Shown here piece after piece: positions 1 through 9,227 of a stretch of DNA of 64,000 nt. This stretch comes from CAWGXG01 sp963826505 (lineage in GTDB: Bacteria > Chloroflexota > Anaerolineae > Aggregatilineales > Aggregatilineaceae). The position numbers were made by a program, and so were the translations under genes. The first letter of the stretch is position 1. The number at the start of each line of letters is the position of its first letter. The notes beneath the pieces are model-generated. The model saw only the letters and a list, made by a program, of their open reading frames with translations. It was not told where the DNA came from and searched no databases. Where the stretch lies: positions 232,918 through 296,917 of the forward strand of contig CAWGXG010000009.1 in assembly GCA_963826505.1 (NCBI GenBank), given 5' to 3'.

Positions 1-1076
1 TCAGGTGGCCGGGATTGAGCCCCAGGCCGAAAAAGGGATCGCCCAGGCGCGTGGCGATCACGTCGTACAGCGCGCCGCCCGTCACGCCGATCCCCACCGT
101 TTCGTACCAGGCCGCGATCGCCTCGAAATAGGGCGCGACGAGTTTGGGCACATAGTCGCGGATGTCTTCGGGCAATTCGGCGGCGTCGGCAACGACCCAA
201 CCCGCCCGGCAGTTCAGCGCGCCCCATACGCCATAGGCTGTCGTGAAGGGCTCGCCGCGCTGAATCGGCTTGAGCGACGGACTCGGCAGGCCCATAAAAG
301 CGCGCCGTCCGCTGGAAAGCATGAGATGGCATGACAGCGGCAGCCCATTGACGTGCATCGCCTGGACGGCTTCGAACTCGGTCATGCCGGGCCGCAAATT
401 GAAAATCGCGTCGCGCACGGCCTGAGACGTGTATGTCGCGGCGAACTCGAAGCGTGCAAGCTGCTCGACCTCATTAATCGCGCGCAGGCCATGAGCGGAG
501 TCCATCAGGAGGGCGTTGGCGTTGTGGACGTGGGACGGGCTGCCTGCCAGCGCGCGCAAGCGTATCCACGATATACGCCGGAATTTCGAGCCAGGTCTGG
601 GGACGGTCGGTTTCGGACAGTCCGAAATGCTTCCAACCTGCGACACCGACCTGCGCCCCACGGACCACGCCCGCCGCGCCGAGAATATCCGCCAGGAGCG
701 GGCTGCGGCTGCGATCTTGCCCCAACAGGCTGAAGCTCTGAAACAGCACAATGTCCAGGTCGTCCTGAATCGGGCTGATGGGCGTGTACCCCCAGCCCTC
801 GTTGCCGACGAGCAGTGTCGGGCGCGCGGCGGGCGCGTCGAGGTTAAACACCAACAGCGCCTCTTCAAAACGGGGATCATAGCCAGTCAGGTAGGCCAGA
901 TTGGCAAAATGCTCGCGATCGGCGTACACCACGAAGATCGTGTACTCCTCGGCGCGGGCGCGTTCCACCAGCGCGGCGATCCGCTGGCGGTACACCGGGG
1001 CCGGGATCGCGGGTTCGACAGATGGCAGGCCGAAATCGGGCAGAGCCACGTCGGCCAATTCAGCGTAACGTGTCAT
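1..1076 (-). CDS. M24-family Xaa-Pro peptidase-like protein, frameshifted and cut by the window edge
   Basis: A putative creatinase/aminopeptidase-fold metallopeptidase (M24). The N-terminal part reads from ATG 1076 (GGGAG nine bases upstream; the codon before it is TTG) and carries a creatinase N-domain-like sequence (EYTIFVVYADREHFANLAYL). The frame breaks at about 535-555. Reading resumes in another minus-strand frame with SPSHVHNANALLMDSAHGLRAI and continues with typical M24 text (AVRDAIFNLRPGMTEFEAV, GLGLNPGHL) to the left edge. Skipping one base restores one protein. The metal ligands expected further on lie outside the window. The family is inferred from overall pattern; substrate is unknown. 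The frameshift may be real or an assembly error. Confidence 0.75.
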
Positions 1077-1234
1077 CAAACAGACTCCCTTGAGCAGCGC
1101 AAACTGCGCCTAAGTGTAGCAGAGAATCAGCGCTGACGCGGAAAGCGGCGGTTGAGAGCTTTCCCGGCGTGGTGCTATAATGCGCTCACCAAACGTCATA
1201 TGACGGAACGAAGACCAGGAGGTCGCGGATTATC

Positions 1235-1720
1235 ATGCCCAAAGCGGATGTGATCGCCGATCTGCAGGCGGCCCGCGCCGCCCTGTTGGACAGCATCGCC
1301 GGGCTGACGCCCGACCAGATGGTTCAGGTTGGAGCCATCGGTTTGTGGTCGGTCAAAGATGCGCTGGCGCACCTGGTAGCCTGGGAGGCAGAACTCGTCA
1401 CCACGTTGGCCCAACTGCCGCAGCTTAAGGCCCAGGCACCGCGCATCGTTGACATCGAAGACATCGACGAATGGAACGCGGAACAGTACCATCTCAATGC
1501 GGGACGCCCACTGGCGCTCGTGCTCGAAGATTTCGAGGGCGTTCACAAGCATCTCGTCCAGGCCATCAACGCCCTGGACAGCCGCGTATTGGACGATAAC
1601 CGCCGGTTCGTGTGGATGGAAGGCGAGCCGATCAGCTACCTGATCCTCGAAAACGCCACCTGGCACGAGGAAGAACACGCCGAAGATATTCGCGCCTGGC
1701 GCGAAGCGCAGGGCATCTGA
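1235..1720 (+). CDS. DinB/ClbS-DfsB-like four-helix protein
   Basis: A 161-residue soluble protein of the DinB / DfsB (DUF1706) type. Visible family features are the N-terminal helix with a VIADLQAARAALLDSIAGLTPDQM pattern split over residues 5-28, the WSVKDALAHLVAWE segment (helix 2, with the histidine that often binds metal), and the C-terminal WHEEEHAEDIRAW helix. These proteins are putative metal-dependent hydrolases or thiol-linked transferases; no specific substrate can be named. AGGAGGT at 1217-1223 lies 11 bases before ATG and fixes the start. It is monocistronic or leads the small genes that follow 45 bases later. Confidence 0.75.
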   Translation: MPKADVIADLQAARAALLDSIAGLTPDQMVQVGAIGLWSVKDALAHLVAWEAELVTTLAQLPQLKAQAPRIVDIEDIDEWNAEQYHLNAGRPLALVLEDFEGVHKHLVQAINALDSRVLDDNRRFVWMEGEPISYLILENATWHEEEHAEDIRAWREAQGI

Positions 1721-1765
1721 CCCTGACTCAAGCGGCACGTCACGCACACCAAAGAGAGACATTCG

Positions 1766-1963
1766 ATGCATTTCTTGAGACGACTGTCGGACCCCGACGC
1801 CCCGCCCGATGGCCCATCCCCCAACCAGACCGTGCTCGCTTATGTCACGCCGTCCGGAGAAATCACGCCGGTGCTCGCGTCCTTCCCCGGATCAGACAGC
1901 ACGCATACCCCGGCAGGCAGCGTGACGCCCGCCATGCCAGTGGGCCGGAGGCCCGATCAATGA
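1766..1963 (+). CDS. Small proline-rich hypothetical protein (65 aa)
   Basis: I do not recognise this 65-residue product. It is rich in Pro, Ser and Thr, has no membrane helix and no signal peptide. The main support is arrangement: its TGA at 1961-1963 overlaps the ATG at 1960 of the next gene (ATGA), the usual sign of translational coupling. A purine-rich stretch (AAAGAGAGA) lies just upstream of its ATG. It could still be chance coding in a GC-rich leader. Confidence 0.45.
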   Translation: MHFLRRLSDPDAPPDGPSPNQTVLAYVTPSGEITPVLASFPGSDSTHTPAGSVTPAMPVGRRPDQ

Positions 1964-2496
1964 TGACTCGCTCACCGTCGACAACCGCTGCAAAGGCGGA
2001 TCGCGTCCGCCGCCCGTTGGGGCTGACGATCGCCATTTGGGGCACGGCGGCGCTGTTCGGCGTGCTGCCGCTGCTGGAAGTGTATTTTCTCAAGCGGCTC
2101 AACGCGACCGCCTACGAAGCGTTTATCCTGGGTGGTGTGGATATTTCCACCTGGAACTGGCTGGAAGGCTTGTTCGGTGGCGTGATGTTGATCATATGCG
2201 CGCTGGCGTGGTTGGGCCGCCCCTCATGGATTCGGTTCGCGTTGGTTGGCATGCTGCTGATCATGACCGCCATCAATTGTTATCGCATCTACCAGGCCTG
2301 GACGACGTCCGCCGATCCGATTTTCGGCGGCCAGACGCAACAGGGGCTGCGCGTCCTGCTGCGCTGCCAGCTTCCGGGCCTGCTCGTGCTGCCGCCCTAC
2401 GTGGTGTGGTACATCAATCGTGCCCCGGCCCGCGCCTTTTACCGGCGTGTCCCCCTGGCGACGCTGATTCCGGAATCGCAAAGCACAGAACGCTAA
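1960..2496 (+). CDS. Four-helix membrane protein of unknown function
   Basis: A 178-residue integral membrane protein, function unknown. After a charged, Ser/Thr-rich N-terminus (residues 1-22) there are hydrophobic segments near residues 23-42 (LTIAIWGTAALFGVLPLLEV), 64-83 (WLEGLFGGVMLIICALAWLG), 86-104 and 130-147. The start ATG 1960 overlaps the stop of the upstream small ORF; a second ATG follows at once at 1963. GGAG at 1946-1949 is the ribosome-binding site. A much longer open frame extends upstream to 1612 but overlaps the DinB-like gene, so the internal ATG is preferred. Confidence 0.65.
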   Translation: MMTRSPSTTAAKADRVRRPLGLTIAIWGTAALFGVLPLLEVYFLKRLNATAYEAFILGGVDISTWNWLEGLFGGVMLIICALAWLGRPSWIRFALVGMLLIMTAINCYRIYQAWTTSADPIFGGQTQQGLRVLLRCQLPGLLVLPPYVVWYINRAPARAFYRRVPLATLIPESQSTER

Positions 2497-2626
2497 GCCC
2501 GATAAGGCTGTGCCGTGCATAGAATTCGCGTAATGCAATCTTAAGCGATCTATTTTTCGCATGTTTGGCAACTTGCACGGTACACTATGAAGTTCTGTTC
2601 GCAGGCTTCCCCGCCCATCTAATTCG

Positions 2627-2635
2627 TGCTATAAT
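2627..2635 (+). promoter_or_regulatory. Extended -10 promoter element for rpoD
   Basis: TGCTATAAT (TG, one base, then a consensus TATAAT at 2630-2635) lies about 120 bases before the rpoD start. No good -35 hexamer is visible 17 bases further up, as expected of an extended -10 promoter. Confidence 0.5.
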
Positions 2636-2756
2636 TTTCTGAGCGTGCTCCTACATTCGTAAGCTGATGCGGAGCCGTGCTCTTTTGTTGCCTATTCACC
2701 GTTTCAGAAGCACGGATTCCACGCAGCAGTACCCTCCAGGAGGCAACAGGAACCAC

Positions 2757-3911
2757 GTGATCCAGGAATTGATGAACCGCGCAGAGCAACGAGGCTACGT
2801 CACGTTCGAAGATGTATTGGAGCTATTGGATGAAGACAGTGATGATGTAAATGCCATCGAAGCGGTGCTGGACGAGTTGGATGAATTGGGGATAGAACTG
2901 CGTCAGCACGAGATTGACCCGCGCGACGACATTGAGCCTGTCGATGGCGAGTTCCAACCCGCGGAAGAGTCACACGATCCAGGTGTGGGTGATATTAACG
3001 CCGTCTCCGCCGACGACCCGGTGGGTCTCTATTTTCGCCAGATGGCCCAGGAACCCCTGCTCACCGCCCTGGAAGAGATCGATCTGGCCAAACGGATCGA
3101 GCTGGGCCGCGACGCCACCGAGAGTCTGGCCGATCCTGCGCTCTCCTTCGACGAACGCGACCACCTGCTCCAATTGGTCGAAGACGGTCAGGCCGCACGC
3201 GAACACCTGGGACGGGCCAATACACGCCTGGTGGTCAGCATCGCCAAGCGCTATATGGGCCAGGGTCTGCCCTTCCCTGACCTGATCCAGGAAGGCAACG
3301 TCGGGTTGATGCGCGCCGTCGATAAGTACGACTACAAGCGCGGTAACCGCTTCAGCACCTACGCGACGTGGTGGATTCGACAGGCGATCACCCGCGCGCT
3401 GGCGCAAAAAACGCGCACCATTCGCATTCCGCTGCACATGACCGAGCGCATCCGCCAGATGTACCGCACCGCCCAACTGCTGGAGCAGACGCTTGGCCAC
3501 CGTCCCACCCCCGAAGAGATCGCCCAGGAAATGGAACTGCCCGCCGAGAGCGTGCGCGGCATGATGGATGCCAGCCAGCACGCCATCGCCCTGGAACGCC
3601 CAGTTGGCGACGACGGCGACAGCGAATTCGGGGATTTTATCGAAGATCAAGACTCGCCCAGCCCGGTCGAAGCGGCCACGCAGCATCTGCTGCAAGAAAC
3701 GATCGAAGAAGTGCTGAGCGAACTCACCCCGCGCCAGAGCCACATTCTGCGACTGCGGTTTGGCCTGGGTGGCGGTGAGCCGCATACCCTCGAAGAAATC
3801 GCCAACAAATTCGGGCTGAGCCGCGAGCGGATCCGCCAGCTCGAAAAAGAAGCGCTGCGCCGCCTGCGCCATCCGCGCCTGGCTCATAATCTGCGCGACT
3901 ACCTGAACTAG
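2757..3911 (+). CDS. rpoD: RNA polymerase primary sigma factor (sigma-70)
   Basis: Housekeeping sigma factor directing RNA polymerase to promoters, 384 residues. Domains in order: a region 1.1-like N-terminus (VIQELMNRAEQRGYVTFEDV), an acidic linker, region 1.2 (DPVGLYFRQMAQEPLLT), region 2 (NTRLVVSIAKRYMGQGLPFPD then FSTYATWWIRQAITRA, the -10 recognition helix), region 3, and region 4 with the helix-turn-helix EEIANKFGLSRERIRQLEKEA that reads -35 boxes. The GTG at 2757 is chosen because AGGAGG (2738-2743) precedes it and the frame upstream is unlike the family; the next ATG (2772) is too far from that site. It lacks the large insert between regions 1.2 and 2 seen in proteobacterial RpoD. A strong terminator follows. 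Confidence 0.95.
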   Translation: MIQELMNRAEQRGYVTFEDVLELLDEDSDDVNAIEAVLDELDELGIELRQHEIDPRDDIEPVDGEFQPAEESHDPGVGDINAVSADDPVGLYFRQMAQEPLLTALEEIDLAKRIELGRDATESLADPALSFDERDHLLQLVEDGQAAREHLGRANTRLVVSIAKRYMGQGLPFPDLIQEGNVGLMRAVDKYDYKRGNRFSTYATWWIRQAITRALAQKTRTIRIPLHMTERIRQMYRTAQLLEQTLGHRPTPEEIAQEMELPAESVRGMMDASQHAIALERPVGDDGDSEFGDFIEDQDSPSPVEAATQHLLQETIEEVLSELTPRQSHILRLRFGLGGGEPHTLEEIANKFGLSRERIRQLEKEALRRLRHPRLAHNLRDYLN

Positions 3912-3957
3912 TCCCGCACGCGCCGCCGGGCGTGACAACTGAATAGGCTAATGGTGA

Positions 3958-3989
3958 GGCCGGGGCAGAGCTGCTGTCCCGGCCTTTTT
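3958..3989 (+). terminator. Rho-independent terminator after rpoD
   Basis: Stem GGCCGGG / CCCGGCC around a short loop, immediately followed by TTTTT (3985-3989), 46 bases after the rpoD stop. Confidence 0.85.
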
Positions 3990-4145
3990 GTGTGTGCGAA
4001 CAGCGATCAGCCAGCCGTAAGAGGCTAGCCCCATCTCCGGCTGCCTTTCTCACGCGATACGCCCGACAGCGGCGTTCCCTGGTATAATCGGGGCGTTAGC
4101 AGCGCGACAAGTATCCATTTGTAGTTGGCGTGTGAGGAGCACCGC

Positions 4146-5514
4146 ATGAATCCGTATGAATTTGCTGCCGCTCACGAGGCGGAATTTCTCGACGATTTGA
4201 AAGAACTGCTGCGCATTCCCAGCATCAGCACCATGTCGGAGCACAAAGCCGACATTCGCCGCGCAGCAGAATGGCTCACAGCGGATTTCGAAAGCATGGG
4301 CATGACGCGTGTAGAGTTGTTCCCCACCGGCGGACACCCGATCGTGTACGCGGAATGGCTGGGAGCCTCTGGCGCACCGACCGTTTTAATCTACGGGCAT
4401 TACGACGTGCAGCCCGCCGATGACGCCGCCGGGCAATGGCTCAGCGATCCCTTTGAGCCGGATATCCGCGATGGCAACTTATACGCGCGCGGGGCGACCG
4501 ACGATAAGGGCCAGACCTTCACCCAGATGAAAGCCGTGCACAGCCTGTTGGCGACAAATGCGCTCCGCGTCAATGTCAAGTTCATCATCGAGGGCGAAGA
4601 AGAAAGCGGCTCGGTCCACCTGTACGAATTTGTCGAACAGCATACCGATTTGCTCGCCGCGGACGTGGTCGTTGTGTCCGATACGCACGTTCTGGGGTTG
4701 GACACGCCGTCACTCGTAGTCGGGCTGCGCGGCATCACCTACACCGAGATCGAAGTCCAGGGTCCGACTCAGGACCTGCACTCCGGCACGTTTGGGGGCG
4801 CGGTGCATAACCCGATCCAGGCGCTCACCGAGATCCTCAGCGCCATGCATACACCAGATGGCCGCATCACCATCCCTGGGTTCTACGACCGCGTACGCGA
4901 GCTGAGCGCCGAAGAACGCGCCGAACTGGCCAAGGTACCCTATCCGCTGGCGCGGCTCAAAGCCGAAACTGGCGTCAGCGAAGAATGGGGCGAACAGGGT
5001 TACGCGCTGCACGAGCGCCTGGGCATCCGGCCCACCCTGGAGATCAACGGGATCGTGGGCGGCTGGACAGGCGAAGGCGGCAAAACCGTGCTCCCCGCGC
5101 GAGCCATGGCGAAAGTCAGCTGCCGCTTGGTGCCCGACCAGGACCCGGACGAGATTTACGACCTGATCGCGCAGTTCGTGGCCGATCATACGCCCGCCAC
5201 TGTTACCAGCAGCGTGCGCTCGCTGCACAACGGCATGTGGGTCACCGTCGATCCGACCTCATCCCTATATGCAGGCCGCCGCGCGCGCGTACGAATACGG
5301 GTTCGGCAAGCGCCCGGTCTTAATGCGCGAGGGCGGTTCAATTCCGATTGTCGGCACCTTCCAAAAATCGCTCAACGTGCCCGCCATCCTGATGGGCTTC
5401 GGCCTGCCGGACGATCATCTGCACGGTCCCAACGAAAAATACGCGCTGGAATGCTTCCACAGAGGCATTCCTACCGCGATCCATTTCCTGCAAGACGTGG
5501 GTGAACAAAGCTAA
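4146..5514 (+). CDS. M20/M25/M40-family dipeptidase, frameshifted
   Basis: Zinc aminoacyl-peptidase of the M20 family (dipeptidase/CPG2 type). Metal-site motifs are visible in order: GHYDVQPADD (His, Asp), the ATDDKGQ bridge, EGEEESGS (catalytic Glu and ligand Glu), SDTHV, and the late HGPNEKYALECFHRGI with the final ligand His. The dimerisation domain lies between. The start is ATG 4146 (GAGGAGC upstream), not the in-frame ATG at 4125. At about 5262 the frame breaks in DPTSSLY; dropping one T restores DPTSPYMQAAARAYEYGFG and the true C-terminus ending at 5514. Without that correction the last 80 residues, including one zinc ligand, are lost. Promoter region begins after the rpoD terminator; own terminator at 5543. 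Confidence 0.85.
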
Positions 5515-5542
5515 CCACGATCTCGCGCCCTAGACGAACTCC

Positions 5543-5577
5543 AACGGCCCCCGCTGCATCCGGGGGCCGTTTGTTTG
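5543..5577 (+). terminator. Terminator after the M20 peptidase
   Basis: AACGGCCCCCG pairs with CGGGGGCCGTT around a short loop, followed by TGTTTG. It begins 29 bases after the restored stop codon, which itself supports 5514 as the true gene end. Confidence 0.75.
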
Positions 5578-5762
5578 CGGGCGCCCCGCGACCGGCGCCG
5601 CCGTGATTCATAAATTTAAAGTTGATTTTAATGCCATTTTTATGGATGGGCATCGTGTGAGTGTTAGGATGGTTTTAGAAGATCATCCTGTTTCTTCATT
5701 CATCATCAATCATTGATGGTTCACCACAGGAGAACACAGTAAGTCAGCGGGGAGAGGGTACA

Positions 5763-6221
5763 ATGCTAAACTTCGTCAAGCAATTATTCCGGCGTAATCG
5801 CGCTACCCAACACGGTCAAGGATTGGTCGAGTACGCGTTAATCCTCGCGCTGGTCGCCGTTGTTGTGATTACTGGACTCAGCTTCACGGGAAGAACAGTC
5901 GCCAGTGCCTACTGCGTCACCAGCAGCGCGCTGGGCGCGGATACGTCGACCGTCGATTTTTGCTCCTACATCGAAGCTAAGGCTATCTGCAAGCAGACGT
6001 CCGGCGTTTTGGAGCTAACTGCCTACTTCAATGCAGATGGTGGTCGCGTAAAAGACACTGGGCTGGGCATCACGGCCTCGCCGGGTGGAGACATGACCCG
6101 CACCAATAAGAAATACACGACCTCCATGCCAGTCAATGGCGAGTGCCCGGCTTCGGTTACCTTCCGCGCCACGAACGGCTATGCTCGGACGGTAGACGTA
6201 AAGATCAAGAAGAACCAATAG
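5763..6221 (+). CDS. Flp/Fap-type pilin-like protein
   Basis: 152-residue secreted pilin-like protein. After a short basic leader (MLNFVKQLFRRNRATQHG) comes the class-III type-IV-pilin signature QGLVEYALILALVAVVVI, a hydrophobic helix with the conserved Gly-Leu-x-Glu-Tyr processing region at about residues 20-25. The rest is a Cys-containing extracellular domain (Cys at about 50, 62, 71, 121) much larger than in ordinary 50-70 residue Flp pilins, so it may be a minor pilin or a pseudopilin-like adhesin. No tad assembly genes lie nearby. GGGGAGAGGG precedes the ATG by a few bases. Confidence 0.8.
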   Translation: MLNFVKQLFRRNRATQHGQGLVEYALILALVAVVVITGLSFTGRTVASAYCVTSSALGADTSTVDFCSYIEAKAICKQTSGVLELTAYFNADGGRVKDTGLGITASPGGDMTRTNKKYTTSMPVNGECPASVTFRATNGYARTVDVKIKKNQ

Positions 6222-6275
6222 CGCGGATATCACCCGGACGAGGGTCGCGAACCCCATCTCGATCGCTTAAACAAA

Positions 6276-6308
6276 CACTCCCCAGGCAGTCAAGATTCCT
6301 GGGGAGTG
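6276..6308. terminator. Bidirectional terminator between convergent genes
   Basis: CACTCCCCAGG pairs perfectly with CCTGGGGAGTG across an 11-base loop. It sits between the convergent pilin gene and the ATP-grasp gene; flanks are moderately A/T-rich on both sides (TTATTAT to the right, TTTGTTT on the minus strand). Confidence 0.7.
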
Positions 6309-6337
6309 CGTTATTATGCTGACAGAAGGCGCTGCGT

Positions 6338-7435
6338 TTACGTCGTGACGCCGATTCCCTGCCGCTCAGCCGCCGATTCTACGATCGTATTGATCAGCCG
6401 TTCGTAGGTCCAGTCCGCGCCGTGAGCCTGGATGCACAAATCACTGTAACCGGGATTCAGACCGGGCAGCGGATTGACTTCCAGGATATAGGGCTTGTCG
6501 TCGTTGGCGGCATCCAGCCGGAAATCCACGCGTGCCACGTCTTTGCAGTCCGTCACGCGGAAGACCGCCGCCGCCAACCGCTTCAGCTCAGCATCCAAGG
6601 CGGGATCGAGCGGAGCCGGGCAGAAATAGTGAAAATCGTCGACCAGTTCGGTTTTTAGGCGATTGGTATAGACACCACCCTCGGTGCCATCGTAGCCCGC
6701 GAAATTGACTTCCAACGGGGCCAGGAAGGTCAGCCCTTCCGGCAGGATATTCGGCGCCGTACGCTCATTCAGACGGCGCGCCGCCGGGGATTTCAGGTTG
6801 CCGAGCATGCCAACCGTCAGCTCGCGCCCTTCGATGTAATGTTCGACCAGAATCGGCTGGTTGTAGCGCCGCAGCTGGTCGGCTACCTGGACGCGCAGCT
6901 GCGCGACGGTCCGTACGACACTGTCCGCGCTGATGCCCATACTCGTGCCTTCGCGGCTCGGTTTGACAAACAGCGGGAAGCACAGCTCACCGTGCTCGTC
7001 GAGCAGATCGGGATCGAGCTGCTCATCGGCGTTCTCGAACACCTGGAACTCCGGCGTGGGCAGCCCGTGATAATAGAGCACGCGCTTGGTCATGGGCTTG
7101 TCGAGCGCCAGCGCCAGCGTCAACACCTGGCTGCCCGTGTAGGGGAGCCGCAGCATTTCCAGCACCGCCGGAATCTGAGCTTCGCGACCATCTCCGAAAT
7201 GGCTCTCGGCGATGTTGAAGCACAGATCGGGCTGGTACGCCCGCAAACGCTCGACCAGATTATATGGCGGCTCGATGATCGCCTCGAAAAAAGCCGCCTC
7301 GTGACCCCCGCTTTGCAGCGCGGCCACGAGCGCGTTAACCGTCTTGGGGCTGTCCAGGTCGTCCCACTGATCGGGCGACATGCCTTCCCAGGTGGGCGCA
7401 TTCTTCTTCAGATTAGCCAGGACCGCAATCCGCAT
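6338..7435 (-). CDS. D-alanine--D-alanine ligase-like ATP-grasp protein
   Basis: 365-residue ATP-grasp ligase. The pre-ATP-grasp domain (MRIAVLANLKKNAP...) is followed by the Ddl-like PYTGSQVLTLALALDKPMTKRVL segment at about residues 98-120, the phosphate-binding GTSMGIS loop at about 164, the ILVEHYIEGRELTVG strand at about 194, and the metal-binding VDFRLDAANDDKPYILEVNPLPGLNPGYSDL near residues 304-334 (split; conserved E-x-N pair). True Ddl makes D-Ala-D-Ala for the cell wall, but the sequence is divergent and the ATG overlaps the stop of a kamA-like gene (TGATG), so an amino-acid ligase acting on a beta-lysine-type product is an alternative. I infer this only from coupling. Confidence 0.75.
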   Translation of the reverse strand: MRIAVLANLKKNAPTWEGMSPDQWDDLDSPKTVNALVAALQSGGHEAAFFEAIIEPPYNLVERLRAYQPDLCFNIAESHFGDGREAQIPAVLEMLRLPYTGSQVLTLALALDKPMTKRVLYYHGLPTPEFQVFENADEQLDPDLLDEHGELCFPLFVKPSREGTSMGISADSVVRTVAQLRVQVADQLRRYNQPILVEHYIEGRELTVGMLGNLKSPAARRLNERTAPNILPEGLTFLAPLEVNFAGYDGTEGGVYTNRLKTELVDDFHYFCPAPLDPALDAELKRLAAAVFRVTDCKDVARVDFRLDAANDDKPYILEVNPLPGLNPGYSDLCIQAHGADWTYERLINTIVESAAERQGIGVTT

Positions 7436-9111
7436 CAGTTCGTTCCCTCGCCAGAGTGATCGCCGCTGTCGTGTTCATGCTTCGGACCGTGGCCGTTGCC
7501 ATTCCCATTGCTGTGGCCATTTCCGTTGCCGTTACCGTTGCCATTCGGCGCACCTTTGCGCCCGCTGATGGTGGCAGGGCCATTGGCGGTACTGCGCTTG
7601 CCGTTGTGGCCGTTCTTGCTGCCGCCATTCCCATTTGCGCCGCCGTTGGCTTTGCCGCTGACTTTGAGCACGGTGCGGCTTTGCTCGGTGCTGCCCATGT
7701 GGAAACGCTGCCATTTCGCGGCGTTGGCGTTCAAGCGGTGCTGGATGCCGTTGCGGCGGTGGATGTCGTCGAAGCCTTCGGGCTTGATCGACGCGGCTCC
7801 GCCCGACAGCAGCAAACTTACACCCCCCTGGCCCGCCTCGCGCCGCTGGTTCGCCTGGGCGTCGAGGTGATCGATCTGGTGCGGGTCATAGTCAAGCGGT
7901 TCATCATAGGTGGTGATGTAGCCTTCGTAGTTGCGCAGCACGATTTTGCCGGGAGCCTGGCTGATCAGGTACTGCGGCATGACCGGGATCTTGCCGCCGC
8001 CGCCCGGCGCATCGACCACATAGGTCGGCACCGCGTAGCCGCTGGTATGCCCACGCAGCCCTTCGATGATCTCGATTCCTTTGGATATCGTCGTGCGGAA
8101 ATGCCCCACGCCCTTGACCAGATCGCACTGGTAGAGGTAGTAGGGCCGCACGCGGTTGCGTACCAGCGTGTGGACCAGCTCGCGCTGGATGTTGAGGCTG
8201 TCATTGATCCCGGCCAGCAGCACGCTCTGGTTGCCAAGCGGGACTCCGGCGCGCGACAGTTTGTCAAGTGCGCGCGTCAACTCGGGCGTGATCTCTTTGG
8301 GGTGATTGACGTGAATATTCATCCACAGCGGGTGGTAGCGGCCCAGCATCTCCGCAAACTCGTCGGTGATGCGCTGTGGCAGGAAGACCGGCACGCGGCT
8401 GCCAATGCGGATGATCTCGATATGCTCGATGGCGCGCAGGCTGGACAGGATGTATTCCAGCGTCTTGGGCGCAATCGTGAGCGGATCGCCGCCGCTGAGC
8501 AGCACATCACGCACCTGGGGCGTGCGGCGCAGATAATCGAGCTGTAACTCGAACTCTGCCCGACTGAAGTTGGCTACCGGATCGCCGACGATGCGACTGC
8601 GCGTACAATACCGGCAGTAGCTCGCGCACTGAGTCGTGATCAACATCAGCACGCGATCAGGGTAACGGTGCACCAGGCCCGGCACAGGACTGTGTTGATC
8701 CTCGGCCAGGCTGTCCTCCATCATGCCCTCGAACGCTTCCAGTTCGCGCCCCAACGGAATGACCTGTCGCCGCACCGGGCACAACGGGTCGTCCGGATCG
8801 ATGAGACTGGCAAAGTAGGGCGTGATATCGACGCGGAATTTGTTCTCGGCCGTGAGGCCCGCGATTTCTTCCGGCGTCAGGTGAATCAGTTGTGAAAGCT
8901 CCTCGACGGAGTTCAGGCGATGGGCTAACTGCCACCGCCAATCGTCCCATTGGCTGTCGGGCACATCGGCCCACAGCGCAGGACGGGGAGTCCGCGTCAG
9001 CGTGACAGCACGGTCAGCGACAGGCGCGGGGACATGCGGAGTGAGCGTCTGGGGGCTAAGACCAGGGGGCTCCTCCAGTTCCGGTGTTTGAGTGGTATCC
9101 TGCTCGGTCAT
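7435..9111 (-). CDS. kamA: KamA-family lysine 2,3-aminomutase (radical SAM, PLP)
   Basis: 558-residue radical-SAM aminomutase-like enzyme; the family converts L-lysine to beta-lysine using [4Fe-4S], SAM and PLP. The cluster motif is CASYCRYC at about residue 164, after TTQ. LSGGDPLT, RIGSRVPVFLPQRI and VNHPKEIT follow, and the PLP region PTYVVDAPGGGGKIPVMPQY contains the expected lysine. The C-terminal ~90 residues are a low-complexity tail rich in Gly, Asn, Lys and His (GNGNGNGNG repeats), absent from normal KamA. GGAGAAGGA precedes the ATG. Its TGA overlaps the ATG of the ATP-grasp gene downstream, so the two are co-translated. Other family activities (glutamate 2,3-aminomutase, EpmB-like) cannot be excluded. 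Confidence 0.88.
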   Translation of the reverse strand: MTEQDTTQTPELEEPPGLSPQTLTPHVPAPVADRAVTLTRTPRPALWADVPDSQWDDWRWQLAHRLNSVEELSQLIHLTPEEIAGLTAENKFRVDITPYFASLIDPDDPLCPVRRQVIPLGRELEAFEGMMEDSLAEDQHSPVPGLVHRYPDRVLMLITTQCASYCRYCTRSRIVGDPVANFSRAEFELQLDYLRRTPQVRDVLLSGGDPLTIAPKTLEYILSSLRAIEHIEIIRIGSRVPVFLPQRITDEFAEMLGRYHPLWMNIHVNHPKEITPELTRALDKLSRAGVPLGNQSVLLAGINDSLNIQRELVHTLVRNRVRPYYLYQCDLVKGVGHFRTTISKGIEIIEGLRGHTSGYAVPTYVVDAPGGGGKIPVMPQYLISQAPGKIVLRNYEGYITTYDEPLDYDPHQIDHLDAQANQRREAGQGGVSLLLSGGAASIKPEGFDDIHRRNGIQHRLNANAAKWQRFHMGSTEQSRTVLKVSGKANGGANGNGGSKNGHNGKRSTANGPATISGRKGAPNGNGNGNGNGHSNGNGNGHGPKHEHDSGDHSGEGTN

Positions 9112-9126
9112 TGTAGTCCTTCTCCC

Positions 9127-9154
9127 ATAAAATAAGCCGATCCGGGATCGGCTT
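9127..9154 (-). promoter_or_regulatory. Terminator-like hairpin in the kamA leader
   Basis: On the minus strand AAGCCGATCC pairs with GGATCGGCTT with almost no loop, followed by ATTTTAT, only about 15 bases before the kamA start and downstream of its putative promoter. It may act as an attenuator, or end transcription coming from the right. Confidence 0.4.
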
Positions 9155-9227
9155 AACGGGCGAGACCCAGTATAGATTTGGAATGAGCGGAACCTGCGGC
9201 TCCGCCCTGCGCTACCATCTGCATATA

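Noticed and set aside
5..1136. Long plus-strand open frames of 109, 126 and 206 codons
   Set aside because: They lie opposite the M24 peptidase, whose minus-strand text is clearly the coding one; no ribosome-binding sites.
7456..8547. A 363-codon plus-strand frame opposite kamA
   Set aside because: It is the complement of the radical-SAM gene with its CASYCRYC motif; long antisense frames are expected in GC-rich DNA.
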